Positions 7,354 through 15,544 of a stretch of DNA of 23,577 nt are shown one piece after another. Positions within the stretch are counted from its first letter, which is position 1. Every line of letters starts with the position of its first letter. This stretch comes from Tissierellia bacterium (GTDB lineage Bacteria > Bacillota > Clostridia > Tissierellales > Tepidimicrobiaceae), in the NCBI GenBank assembly GCA_012518745.1, contig JAAYRM010000143.1:1-23577 (forward strand), given 5' to 3'. Both the position numbers and the translations under genes were made by a program. A model generated the notes under the pieces. It searched no databases. It saw nothing but the letters and a program-made list of their open reading frames with translations, and had not been told where the DNA came from.

Positions 7354-7404
7354 TTAATTGGCATATGCCAATTAAATTATATGATTATATTATTATCATG
7401 TCAA
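7354..7404 (-). promoter_or_regulatory. Consensus promoter of mrp-DUF134 with 22-bp palindromic operator
   Basis: On the minus strand a perfect TTGACA (7399-7404), a 17-base spacer and a perfect TATAAT (7376-7381) are followed immediately by a perfect palindrome at 7354-7375: TTAATTGGCAT and its reverse complement. The expected transcription start (about 7369) lies inside the palindrome, the classic position for a repressor site. The ribosome binding site follows directly. The core TTGGC-N4-GCCAA has CRP/FNR-like geometry, but the binding protein is unknown; the operon's own DUF134 protein is a candidate. Confidence 0.82.
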
Positions 7405-7420
7405 GGAAGATCGGGTAATC

Positions 7421-7459
7421 AAAAAAATAGATCGGCATATCGATATGCTCGATCTATTT
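7421..7459 (-). terminator. Rho-independent terminator after the peptide ABC operon
   Basis: Minus-strand hairpin with outer arms AAATAGATCG / CGATCTATTT and inner arms GCATAT / ATATGC separated by one bulged base, followed by a run of seven T. The dppF-like stop codon lies in the stem. Confidence 0.88.
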
Positions 7460-8461
7460 CCCGGATGGAAGGTCTTCAGCTGAATAGATGCATCCACTCC
7501 ACTGCCCTTCCTCCCTCTCTATTAATGTGTGATCACATTTTTTACATTCTTCCGTCGCATAGGGACAACGGGGTTCAAACCTACACCCTTCTGGTAGATT
7601 TATCTGATCTGGCAATTCATCATCTATCTCTATGCTCTCGCGCCTATAATCGGGGTCCGCTACAGGTACCGAAGATAGCAATACCTGGGTATATGGATGC
7701 TGTGGATTGGATATCACCTTATCAACATCCCCTATCTCCACGATTTTGCCAAGGTACATAATAGCTATCCTATCGCATAGATATCTGATGGTCGATAGAT
7801 CATGCGATACATAGAGCATGGTCAACCCCATCTTATCCCTCAAATCCTTTAGGAGGTTCAATATATCCGCTCTAATGGATACGTCTAGCATGGACACAGG
7901 CTCGTCCGCTACCAGGAATTTAGGTTCCAATACTATACCCCTAGCTATGGCAACCCTCTGTCTCTGCCCCCCACTCAATTCATGAGGATATCTGAATATA
8001 TATTGCTCGGCCGGCCTCAACTCCGCAATTTGCAAGACCTCTAAAACCCGCCTGTATATCTCATCCTTATCCTTCATCCCGTATATTTTCAGGGGTTCAG
8101 CAATGGTTTCAAATATGGTAAACCTAGGATTTAAGGTTTCGTAGGGATCCTGGAAGACCATCTGTATCTCCTTGCGAAATTCCTTCTCCTCTTCCCTCGT
8201 TTCATACATGAAATCATGCCCATCAAATATAACCTCACCATCAGTAACATCTTGCAGCCTGACCAATATTTCTCCGGTAGTGGTTTTCCCAGATCCACTC
8301 TCGCCTGCCAACCCCAGGATTTCACCTTTATTTATCGTAAAGGAGATATCATCGATAGCTTTGACATATATCTTCTCCTCAGAAAATAGTTGCCTTATGC
8401 CCCTATTGATCTGATAATACTTTTTCAAATTTTTAACCTGGACTAGAGCTTCTTTGTTCAT
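7454..8461 (-). CDS. Oligopeptide/dipeptide ABC transporter ATPase (OppF/DppF-like)
   Basis: Second ATP-hydrolysing subunit of the peptide importer, acting on the inner face of the membrane. 335 residues. Walker A GESGSGKTT near residue 54, Q-loop QMVFQDPYETLNPRF (typical OppF wording), signature LSGGQRQR, Walker B FLVADEP, and the H-loop SHDLSTI. The C-terminal OppD/F extension carries EGCRFEPRCPYATEECK, the cysteine cluster of peptide importer ATPases. The start is ATG at 8461, overlapping the previous gene's TGA by one base (TGATG), with GGAGGGG about 10 bases upstream; a TTG 3 bases earlier is less likely. Last gene of the operon, followed by a terminator. Confidence 0.93.
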   Translation of the reverse strand: MNKEALVQVKNLKKYYQINRGIRQLFSEEKIYVKAIDDISFTINKGEILGLAGESGSGKTTTGEILVRLQDVTDGEVIFDGHDFMYETREEEKEFRKEIQMVFQDPYETLNPRFTIFETIAEPLKIYGMKDKDEIYRRVLEVLQIAELRPAEQYIFRYPHELSGGQRQRVAIARGIVLEPKFLVADEPVSMLDVSIRADILNLLKDLRDKMGLTMLYVSHDLSTIRYLCDRIAIMYLGKIVEIGDVDKVISNPQHPYTQVLLSSVPVADPDYRRESIEIDDELPDQINLPEGCRFEPRCPYATEECKKCDHTLIEREEGQWSGCIYSAEDLPSGK

Positions 8462-9504
8462 CAAATGCCATCCCCTCCTTCATCGATAAGTCTCTCCCTA
8501 ACGGCCTCCCATGTTTCCCTTTTACTGGCCTTCTCCGTAAATTCGCCTATCCTTTCCGGATAATGGCAAGCCATGAAATGCCCTTCCTCCACCTGCTTTA
8601 ATTGTGGTTCATCCTTCTGGCATCGTTCAGTCCTATAGGGACAACGGGCCTTAAACCTGCAACCTACCTGTTCCTCCATTAAATTAGGAGGGGCACCTGG
8701 AATGGAGATCAACTCTTCCCCAATATCCAATATGCTTGGAAAAGCATTCTTAAGGCCTAGGGAATAGGGATGGAATGGTGTTTTGAAGAACACCTCTGTT
8801 TTAGCCTTCTCCATAACCCTGCCAGCATACATCACTATAATGCTCTCACATAATTCCGATACTACTGAGATATCATGGGTAATGAATATCATCGAGCTCT
8901 TAATATGCTCCTGGATTTCGGTTATCTTCTTCAATATCTTATCCTGCACCACCACATCTAAAGCAGTTGTGGGTTCATCCGCTATTATTAGACTGGGGTT
9001 AAGGCTCAACGCCATGGCTATAATAGCCCTCTGCTTCATTCCCCCACTCATCTGATGCGGATAGCTATTCAATCGCTTTGCCTCCAACCCTATTATTTCA
9101 AATACCTCTTCGGCCCTCTTTCTAGCCTCCGCTTTAGTAGCATTGCTATGGGCTCGTATTCCCTCCACGAGCTGATCGCCGACGGTGTGAACGGGGTTGA
9201 GTGAATTCATGGCACTCTGGGAAATCATGGCTATATCCCTGAGGCGAAGCTTCCTTATACCCTCTTTATCCTTCTTTACTATATCATCGCCTTTGAATAT
9301 AATTTCCCCGGCCTTGATAAACCCATTGTCGGGCAATAGCCTCATCATGGACTTAGCCAATGTGGTCTTGCCGCATCCACTCTCGCCTACCAAGCCTAGG
9401 CTTTCACCTTGCTCTAGGCTAAATGAGACATCATCGACGGCCCGCAATGTACCTTCCCCTGTAATATAATCTATACTCAAATTGTTTACTTCCAATAAGC
9501 TCAT
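8461..9504 (-). CDS. Oligopeptide/dipeptide ABC transporter ATPase (OppD/DppD-like)
   Basis: First ATPase subunit of the peptide importer. 347 residues. Walker A GESGCGKTT near residue 40, Q-loop AMISQSAMNSLNPVHTVG, signature MSGGMKQR, Walker B LIIADEP, D-loop TTALDV, H-loop THDISVV. The C-terminal region has GAPPNL and GCRFKARCPYRTERC, the OppD-type cysteine motif. The N-terminal stretch LRAVDDVSFSLEQGES is typical of DppD. ATG has GGAGG about 9 bases upstream. It begins 3 bases after the DppC-like stop and its TGA overlaps the next start, so the two ATPases should be made in coupled amounts. Confidence 0.93.
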   Translation of the reverse strand: MSLLEVNNLSIDYITGEGTLRAVDDVSFSLEQGESLGLVGESGCGKTTLAKSMMRLLPDNGFIKAGEIIFKGDDIVKKDKEGIRKLRLRDIAMISQSAMNSLNPVHTVGDQLVEGIRAHSNATKAEARKRAEEVFEIIGLEAKRLNSYPHQMSGGMKQRAIIAMALSLNPSLIIADEPTTALDVVVQDKILKKITEIQEHIKSSMIFITHDISVVSELCESIIVMYAGRVMEKAKTEVFFKTPFHPYSLGLKNAFPSILDIGEELISIPGAPPNLMEEQVGCRFKARCPYRTERCQKDEPQLKQVEEGHFMACHYPERIGEFTEKASKRETWEAVRERLIDEGGDGI

Positions 9505-9507
9505 ATA

Positions 9508-10428
9508 CTATCGCCTCCGTAATCTGGGATCAATAACCTCTTCTAAGGCTCTTGCTACAAAAAATATTGATATCAATAATAGCACTATAGCTACACCCGG
9601 AGCCGCTGTCCACCACCATGCATTCCTTGAATTTCCCGTCACGAAGCTGAAATGCAAGATCTGCCCCCAACTCTGTTTATCCGGGTCCCCAAATCCTAAG
9701 AATGCAACGCTAGCCTCCGCCATAATTGCCCAGTTTACCATAAATGCCATCTCCAATAATATGATGGGAATTACATTGGGTAGGATATATTTGAACATTA
9801 TCCTGAGATCCCCCGCCCCTGATACCTTGGCCGCCTTGATAAAGGGTCTTTTCGAAATAGATAATACCTGGGATCTAACCATCCTAGCCACGGTCCTCCA
9901 TGATAATAGCGATACCGCCAAGATAATATTCCAAATACTCGGGTTTAATACCGCCGATAATACGATTACAAATGGAATAAAGGGAATGGCATAAAAAAAG
10001 TCTACGATCCTCATCAATATGGAATCCGTAATGCCCCCAAAGTATCCCGATATAATGCCAACACTGGATCCTACCAGCGTTACCAATAATGCCGCAAGTA
10101 TCCCCACTAATAGGGCGGTTCGCGTTCCTAGGACCACCTGAGAGAAGATATCTCTGCCCACATCCGTGGTTCCAAACCAATGCTCCGACGACGGACCCTC
10201 GAGCCTTCTAATCTGCCTTTCCGCATTATAATGCCTTTCCGATGGCTCATATGGGGCTATCACATTGGCAAATATCCCAACTAGGATAAAGAATATTAGG
10301 ATTGCCACCCCAAATAATGCTAGCTTATCCCTCCGTAGATTCTGTAGGAATAGCCTCATAACTCCTCTAGGGTTTTTCCCCAGCCCAGAGGATTTTTTAT
10401 CTGATATTACATCTGCAGTTGCATTCAC
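9508..10428 (-). CDS. Peptide ABC transporter permease (OppC/DppC-like)
   Basis: Inner-membrane channel subunit of the peptide importer. 306 residues with six predicted membrane segments. The N-terminal OppC_N segment (FLQNLRRDKLALFGVAILIF, then IAPYEP) and the motif HWFGTTDVGRDIFSQVVLGT are characteristic. The EAA-type cytoplasmic loop, which contacts the ATPase, reads KAAKVSGAGDLRIMFKYILP, followed by NVIPIIL. The protein ends with DPRLRRR. It starts with GTG at 10428, supported by AGGAG 7 bases upstream; the ATG overlapping it is out of frame. It lies 26 bases after the DppB-like permease. Confidence 0.93.
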   Translation of the reverse strand: MNATADVISDKKSSGLGKNPRGVMRLFLQNLRRDKLALFGVAILIFFILVGIFANVIAPYEPSERHYNAERQIRRLEGPSSEHWFGTTDVGRDIFSQVVLGTRTALLVGILAALLVTLVGSSVGIISGYFGGITDSILMRIVDFFYAIPFIPFVIVLSAVLNPSIWNIILAVSLLSWRTVARMVRSQVLSISKRPFIKAAKVSGAGDLRIMFKYILPNVIPIILLEMAFMVNWAIMAEASVAFLGFGDPDKQSWGQILHFSFVTGNSRNAWWWTAAPGVAIVLLLISIFFVARALEEVIDPRLRRR

Positions 10429-10454
10429 ATCTCTTCTCCTCTCTAGATCATATG

Positions 10455-11429
10455 CTATTCGTAGGATATTCTAGGATCCAATATCCCATATAGTATATCC
10501 GCAACTAAATTCATAAACATCATAATAGCTGAAATAATGATAAATGCCCCCTGTGCCAGTGGATAATCGTGCCTTGTAACGGCCTGTACGATCTCCCTGC
10601 CCAGACCGGGCCAGCTAAATACCACTTCCAATAATACCTGTCCGCCGATTGCCGAGCCTATGAACAGGGCTCCTGCAGTCACAACTGGTAGCAATGCATT
10701 CCGAGCCGCATGCCTATAGAGTATAGTATTTTCCCTTAACCCCTTAGCATGGGCCATCTCTATATAATCTTCCGATAATACCTCCAACATAGAATTCCTC
10801 ATGGTCAATAGCGGTGTGGCTATAAAGTATAAGCCGGACACTATCGTGGGCAATATCAGATGCTTTAGAAAGTCTAAGGTTAAAAATACCTCTTTAAAGG
10901 TTTCCCCGGTATATCCAGCAGTTCTCATACCCTGCGGCGGAAACCAGCGAAACTTAGTAGCAAATACCAGGATAGCCATAAGGCCTACCCAGAAGGTGGG
11001 TGCCGAACGGAATATAAGCGCAAAGGTTATCCCCACGGATTCCATCCGCGTTCCCCTTCGCCAGGCCATCCATGCGCCTCCAAAGACCCCTATCAGGTAT
11101 GCAACTGCCATAGCCGACAACATCAAAATAAGGGTGGCTGGTACCCTCTCTGCAATGATCTGACCTACCGGTCTTCCGTAGAAAAATGAATCCCCAAAAT
11201 CGAGTTTCATTAAATCCTTGATAAATATGGTATATTGCTTCCACTTACTATCGTTCAAACCATAGCGTTCCAACATCAATTCTCTAGCTTCTTGTGGCAT
11301 GGAGGGATCTACAACATATGCTGTTGGATCTCCTGGAATCGCTCTAAATAGGAAGAATATCATTGTGGAAATTAGCACGATCATTAGCAGCATAATGCCT
11401 ATACGCCTTGCTATATATTTCAACATCAT
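10455..11429 (-). CDS. Peptide ABC transporter permease (OppB/DppB-like)
   Basis: Partner membrane subunit of the importer channel. 324 residues: N-terminal MLKYIARRIGIMLLMIVLIS anchor, the DppB signature FRAIPGDPTAY, then LGLND-like RYGLNDSKW and DFGDSFFYGRPV. The EAA loop EMAHAKGLRENTILYRHAAR, followed by NALLPVV, docks on the ATPase. The protein ends with the typical GILDPRISYE. Two ATG codons stand in tandem at the start with AAAGGA about 10 bases upstream. An 89-base gap with a strong hairpin separates it from the binding-protein gene, which may lower permease expression relative to the binding protein. Confidence 0.94.
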   Translation of the reverse strand: MMLKYIARRIGIMLLMIVLISTMIFFLFRAIPGDPTAYVVDPSMPQEARELMLERYGLNDSKWKQYTIFIKDLMKLDFGDSFFYGRPVGQIIAERVPATLILMLSAMAVAYLIGVFGGAWMAWRRGTRMESVGITFALIFRSAPTFWVGLMAILVFATKFRWFPPQGMRTAGYTGETFKEVFLTLDFLKHLILPTIVSGLYFIATPLLTMRNSMLEVLSEDYIEMAHAKGLRENTILYRHAARNALLPVVTAGALFIGSAIGGQVLLEVVFSWPGLGREIVQAVTRHDYPLAQGAFIIISAIMMFMNLVADILYGILDPRISYE

Positions 11430-11454
11430 ACCACAATCCTTTCCATTTTAAAAT

Positions 11455-11496
11455 ATAACCATAAAGGTGGAGGAAGACTCCAACCTTTATGGTTAT
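11455..11496 (-). terminator. Intercistronic hairpin between binding-protein and permease genes
   Basis: Long inverted repeat ATAACCATAAAGGT(T)GGAG / CTCCACCTTTATGGTTAT on the minus strand, 18 bp with one bulged base and a 5-base loop, followed by ATATTTTAAAA. Such elements after binding-protein genes act as partial terminators or mRNA stabilisers, giving excess binding protein. The weak T-run suggests incomplete termination. Confidence 0.7.
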
Positions 11497-11518
11497 CAGT
11501 TCCAAACTATACTATTAT

Positions 11519-13174
11519 CTACTCCTTCGGCATACGCAGTCTTCCATCGCTATCCCATGTAAATCCTGCTTCCTCCAATATCTCCTTCGCCCTATCTGGA
11601 TCATAGGTATCATATATTGGAACCTCTGGATTATGCCAAAATTCGTTTGCATCGTTTATCACCAATCCGCCACCACCGCGGGCGCCATAGCCATTTAGAT
11701 GTACATCCAGTGCTAGATCATAATCCACTAAATGGGCTGTAGCTATTCTAAAGTCCTTGTTATTGAAGGGCTGTCTGTCTCCATTCATCCCTAGATAGAA
11801 GAATCCAATATCATTAACCTCGGTTAGCTCTAGGTGGCTATATTTATCATCCTCATTGGCCTTTATCTGTTCGATATGGGCCGGGATTAAATCTTCGGAT
11901 GCTAGGTCGATATCGCCTACCTCCAATGCGGTCAATATCCCCTCTGGTGCTCCGAATATCCTATATATATATCCATCTATCTTGACTTCTTCAAAGTAGT
12001 CCTTGTTAGCCTTAGCTACCAACTCTTCGCCTGGCCTAAAGTTTTCGAATACGAAGGGCCCGCTTCCAATCGGCTGGCTATTTTCGTAATTGAGTGGATC
12101 CTCTATTTCCTCCCATATATGCTTAGGCAATATAGGTATCTGGGTTAAGGTTGTCGTTATGAATGGTGCATATGGATTTTTCAGATTGAACCTTACCGTA
12201 TTATCATCCAATATCTCTACATTATCTATTGGCTCTAGGAAGGACATGAAGTATTCTACATTATTTTCAATAAAGGCATCAAATGTATATTTTACGTCCT
12301 CTACGGTTACAGGTTTCCCATCGTGGAATTTCATCCCTTCCCTTAGGGTAACATCTATAGTTGTATCATCCACAATTTCCCAACCAGTTGCCGCCCATGG
12401 CTTAGGCTCTATCGATGGATCCAACCTTACAAGCTTATCGTAGATGAGTCGGAAGTTCTTCCACTCATATACGGATTTTGCTTTCATCGGATTCAATGTA
12501 TCCAGGTTTACGTCACTCGCTACTCTTAGAATCTTGTCATCCGTAGTAGGCTCAATAATCATTGGTGTCCATTCGTTGAACAATCCTTCTCCAGGAATAT
12601 TCTCAACGGTTTTGAACTTCTCCTTATTATATGCCTGAACATTTGCGCGTGAATACAATGTAATTCTTGGTACATCTTCCGCCAATATCTTCTGAGCCTC
12701 AAATACTAGCTCCTGCCTCTTATCCATATCCATTTCCTGTCTTTGGGCATCTGCTATCGCATCGAATTCAGGATTCCTATACTTCTCGGTGTTATTTCCA
12801 CCTGCATCAGCATTAGCTGAATGGTTGATGGAATGAATAAACATATCTGGGTCCAATCTCTCTACCCTACCTGACCAACCTATGGTATAGGCATCATAAT
12901 CGCTGTCATCCCCATAGATAATATCTATCAGTACGGCGAAATCAGTAGGCTCTGCCTTGGCATCTACGCCTATCTTTTTCAATTCCTCCACTACCTCTTT
13001 TACCATCTCGTAGTTGACCATATTATCCTCTGGCAATGAACTCAGGATAGTAATGGATGGTACCAATTCACCCATCTCGTCATCATCTTGCCCGCCTGCC
13101 GTGTCCTTGCTTCCACAAGCTGTCAATGCTAGTACCAGCACGAGCATGATACTTATAAATATTTTTCTCCTCAA
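11519..13174 (-). CDS. Circularly permuted family-5 peptide-binding lipoprotein (SBP_bac_5-like)
   Basis: Extracellular lipid-anchored receptor that should deliver peptides to the permeases encoded downstream. 551 residues: a signal peptide with lipobox LTAC (Cys20), an acidic linker, then lobes in reversed order. Residues about 37-207 match the C-terminal lobe of ordinary family members (SITILSSLPED, YDAYTIGW at 93-100, YRNPEFDA, AQKILAEDVPRITLYSRANV, YNKEKFKTV). Residues about 214-551 match the usual N-terminal lobe (ILRVASDVNLDTLNPMKA, HDGKPVTVEDVKYTFD at 284-299, GSGPFVFENF at 370-379) and end just after YDPDRAKEILEEAGF. Total length is that of a complete protein and no second copy of the C-lobe follows. 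TTG start with GGGGGG 7 bases upstream; a TTGACA-17-TACTAT promoter precedes it. Confidence 0.9.
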   Translation of the reverse strand: MRRKIFISIMLVLVLALTACGSKDTAGGQDDDEMGELVPSITILSSLPEDNMVNYEMVKEVVEELKKIGVDAKAEPTDFAVLIDIIYGDDSDYDAYTIGWSGRVERLDPDMFIHSINHSANADAGGNNTEKYRNPEFDAIADAQRQEMDMDKRQELVFEAQKILAEDVPRITLYSRANVQAYNKEKFKTVENIPGEGLFNEWTPMIIEPTTDDKILRVASDVNLDTLNPMKAKSVYEWKNFRLIYDKLVRLDPSIEPKPWAATGWEIVDDTTIDVTLREGMKFHDGKPVTVEDVKYTFDAFIENNVEYFMSFLEPIDNVEILDDNTVRFNLKNPYAPFITTTLTQIPILPKHIWEEIEDPLNYENSQPIGSGPFVFENFRPGEELVAKANKDYFEEVKIDGYIYRIFGAPEGILTALEVGDIDLASEDLIPAHIEQIKANEDDKYSHLELTEVNDIGFFYLGMNGDRQPFNNKDFRIATAHLVDYDLALDVHLNGYGARGGGGLVINDANEFWHNPEVPIYDTYDPDRAKEILEEAGFTWDSDGRLRMPKE

Positions 13175-13285
13175 GACAATACCCCCCTTATTATATGTTT
13201 GAAATTTCTAATATTTGCAAATACATTTTTATCCGAAACCTGTCCATTCCTGATAAAAAGTAGGTACCCGCCATAGTTTCTACTA

Positions 13286-13314
13286 ATAGTATATTAATTC
13301 TATATAAATGTCAA
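13286..13314 (-). promoter_or_regulatory. Sigma-A promoter of the peptide ABC operon
   Basis: Minus-strand TTGACA (13309-13314), 17-base spacer, TACTAT (13286-13291). Transcription would start near 13279, giving a leader of about 105 bases before the TTG start of the binding-protein gene. The leader contains no hairpin that I recognise as a riboswitch. Confidence 0.75.
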
Positions 13315-13338
13315 GCGAGGTTTATCGACTATCACCCC

Positions 13339-13388
13339 TATATCAACCTCCTTAGACGCGAGTTGATATACCCTCAAATGTTGATATA
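13339..13388 (+). repeat. Three GTTGATATA repeats upstream of the peptide-operon promoter
   Basis: GTTGATATA occurs at 13362-13370 and 13380-13388 (same orientation, 18 bases apart) and inverted at 13339-13347. All lie 25-75 bases upstream of the -35 box, a usual position for an activator or a cooperative regulator. The binding factor is unknown. They occupy most of the otherwise empty 307-base gap between the binding-protein gene and the LTA-synthase-like gene. Confidence 0.5.
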
Positions 13389-13468
13389 TGCAGCAGTTGG
13401 GATAGGTTGTAGAAACCTGGGTAGTGATTTGCCACTTTATTGTTTTAATTAGTTAAAGTTTACTATAT

Positions 13469-13495
13469 AAAAAAATGGGCCCTACATAGGCCCAT
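13469..13495 (-). terminator. Rho-independent terminator after the LTA-synthase-like gene
   Basis: Minus-strand ATGGGCC / GGCCCAT stem with a 7-base loop holding the stop codon, followed by seven T. It isolates this gene from the peptide operon downstream. Confidence 0.85.
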
Positions 13496-15428
13496 CTCCG
13501 TCACTCTTTGTCAGAAAACTATTGAATAGCTTTATCAAATCATTTTCAATTATATTATTGGATAGCTCAATCCTCTTCTCTACCGATTCGTTTATGATAG
13601 ATACATCTACATCTTCCACAATCTCATTAGTATCGATATCATATAGTTCAGATAATGCCACTAGGTAGTAGAAATCCTCATTTATCCAATCCCCATTGGC
13701 GAATATAACCCTATTGGTATCCACGGACATCATATCCACGCCCATCTGATAGGGGTTGAATACCCCTAACATATTACCCAAGGTAGGCAGTACATCCAAC
13801 ATGCCCATAGGTGTATCTATATTCTTCCTTATCGCCTGATCCTTGGACCATATAATAAAAGGTGTTCTTCGCAATTGCTTTAGGAACGCTCCTCCTATAT
13901 CAGCATATTGCGGATCATCCTTGGAATAATAGGATCCGGTATGCTCATTATAGTTATATAGTTTTTCATAATCGCCGTTGGCTATGGTTGCATGATGGTC
14001 CCCATATAGTACCACTATAGCATTATCCAAAAGTCCCTCGTTATCCATCCCCTTGATAAAGGACTCCAATGCCCTATCCGCATAATGATATGACTTCAGA
14101 TAGTTCCCTATATCCGTTCCCTCCAGATATCCCACATTGAACTCTCCATAGCTATCCACCTCATCGAATGGATGATGATTTGTAAGGGTTATAAGGGTTG
14201 CGACTATCGGTTGATCCCTTTCGTCCTTGAGTCTCCCTATCTTATCGATAGATTGCCTGAAAAAGGAGGCATCGCTTAATCCCAATCCTATTTCCTCATC
14301 TATCATATAATCTCCTTTGCTGAAAAAGCGATCATATCCCAATGTCCTATGCATTATGTTCCTATTCCAGAAATCACCATTATTGCCATGCATGCTTATG
14401 GAATAATACCCTTCGCCTTTGAGTAGCTTTTGTAGGGTTTGATATTCCCTATTTGTATGGGTCATAAATACGGTGCCATTGTTGATTGGTAGCAGGGATG
14501 TATTGAATGTGAATTCGGAATCACTACTCGTCCCCACGGAATGCTGCGGGTAAAAATTGCTAAAATGCAGGCCCTCAGATGCCATCCGATTTAAAAATGG
14601 GGTAACGGGCCCATCAGCAAATTCCAGATCCATCGCAAAGGTCTGAGCACTTTCATAATGGATTATATATACATCCCTTCCTTGGAAAATCCCCTTATAC
14701 TCGTTTTCATCCCGCGATCTTATATTGCCACCTACTAAATCCTCCATCATACCTGAGGCCTCAGCTTCCTCCACCTGATGTACATTTATGGATGCCACGT
14801 TCTTTATAAAATCTGCAGCGGTATAGGAGTATATGCCCAATTGTTCTACTAGATAAGGTCTATTCCATTGTTTGACTATCCGGCTCTTATCGGTGCTTGT
14901 CAAGGTTATCGACACCACGGATAATAATGCAATAGCCGTGACCAGGGGTCTCATAAACTCCCGTCTTCTATTGGGAGTATCCATCCTGATAAAATAGTCG
15001 ATTTTTTTCAGTTTCTTTATGATCATCAGCAGTATCACCGGCGGTATAGCAAATATAAACACCCTGAGGTCCAGGGACTTTATAATGCTATCTCCAACAT
15101 CCCTAAGATGGGTGAGCTGCGTTATCAAAGAAAACGAGAGAAACGAATTATAGTGACCATAGTATAGATAATTGAGGCCATTTAGGATTCCACAGAATAT
15201 GGATAGACCCATATAGCCGCGATTTCGTCTATGATAGGGTAGAAATAGAACTAAAATGCTCATCAATATTATCATAGCTATACTGGTAAGTATGGGTTTC
15301 CAGTGAATTACATTGCCCACGGTCATCTTCCTCAGGATTAAATCGTTTATAACTGCTCCTGCGATAAAGGATATTGGCATTATATTTAGTTTTATTTTCG
15401 AAAACCATCGTTTAAATCCTAATCTCAT
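13482..15428 (-). CDS. LTA synthase family membrane sulfatase
   Basis: Membrane enzyme of the LtaS/alkaline-phosphatase superfamily; members move glycerol-phosphate from phosphatidylglycerol onto lipoteichoic acid outside the cell. From ATG at 15428 it has 648 residues: five N-terminal membrane segments (about 16-34, 43-65, 72-91, 121-140, 162-178), then an extracellular catalytic domain. Metal-site candidates align with S. aureus LtaS: E259 in HYES, S301 in GTSSDSEF, D477-H478 in LYGDHH. LtaS has a threonine nucleophile where this protein has serine. FLNRMASEGLHFSNFYPQ and LTNHHPF are also typical. The upstream in-frame ATG (15473) was rejected because AAAAGGGG stands about 5 bases before 15428. 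Whether the product is LTA or another glycerol-phosphate transfer is uncertain. Confidence 0.88.
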   Translation of the reverse strand: MRLGFKRWFSKIKLNIMPISFIAGAVINDLILRKMTVGNVIHWKPILTSIAMIILMSILVLFLPYHRRNRGYMGLSIFCGILNGLNYLYYGHYNSFLSFSLITQLTHLRDVGDSIIKSLDLRVFIFAIPPVILLMIIKKLKKIDYFIRMDTPNRRREFMRPLVTAIALLSVVSITLTSTDKSRIVKQWNRPYLVEQLGIYSYTAADFIKNVASINVHQVEEAEASGMMEDLVGGNIRSRDENEYKGIFQGRDVYIIHYESAQTFAMDLEFADGPVTPFLNRMASEGLHFSNFYPQHSVGTSSDSEFTFNTSLLPINNGTVFMTHTNREYQTLQKLLKGEGYYSISMHGNNGDFWNRNIMHRTLGYDRFFSKGDYMIDEEIGLGLSDASFFRQSIDKIGRLKDERDQPIVATLITLTNHHPFDEVDSYGEFNVGYLEGTDIGNYLKSYHYADRALESFIKGMDNEGLLDNAIVVLYGDHHATIANGDYEKLYNYNEHTGSYYSKDDPQYADIGGAFLKQLRRTPFIIWSKDQAIRKNIDTPMGMLDVLPTLGNMLGVFNPYQMGVDMMSVDTNRVIFANGDWINEDFYYLVALSELYDIDTNEIVEDVDVSIINESVEKRIELSNNIIENDLIKLFNSFLTKSDGDGPM

Positions 15429-15544
15429 CGTATCCCCTTTTCCTATTCCGTTACATCGGTAGATCGAATACATACCTTACATTATATTATCTAAGGCAGC
15501 GATTATGCAATTCCAGAACTGCTTTATTTCATATATTATACAAT

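Noticed and set aside
7381..7761. A plus-strand open frame of 126 codons over the end of the dppF-like gene.
   Set aside because: Antisense to a strongly supported ABC ATPase and to a terminator; no motif or ribosome site.
13191..13274. A 27-codon ATG frame starting near the predicted start of the peptide-operon transcript.
   Set aside because: It has no ribosome binding site, no family resemblance and would begin within a few bases of the mRNA end.
13261..13481. Riboswitch or T-box in the peptide-operon leader because of a GGGTACC word.
   Set aside because: The T-box bulge sequence and specifier stems are absent, and the leader is only about 105 bases.
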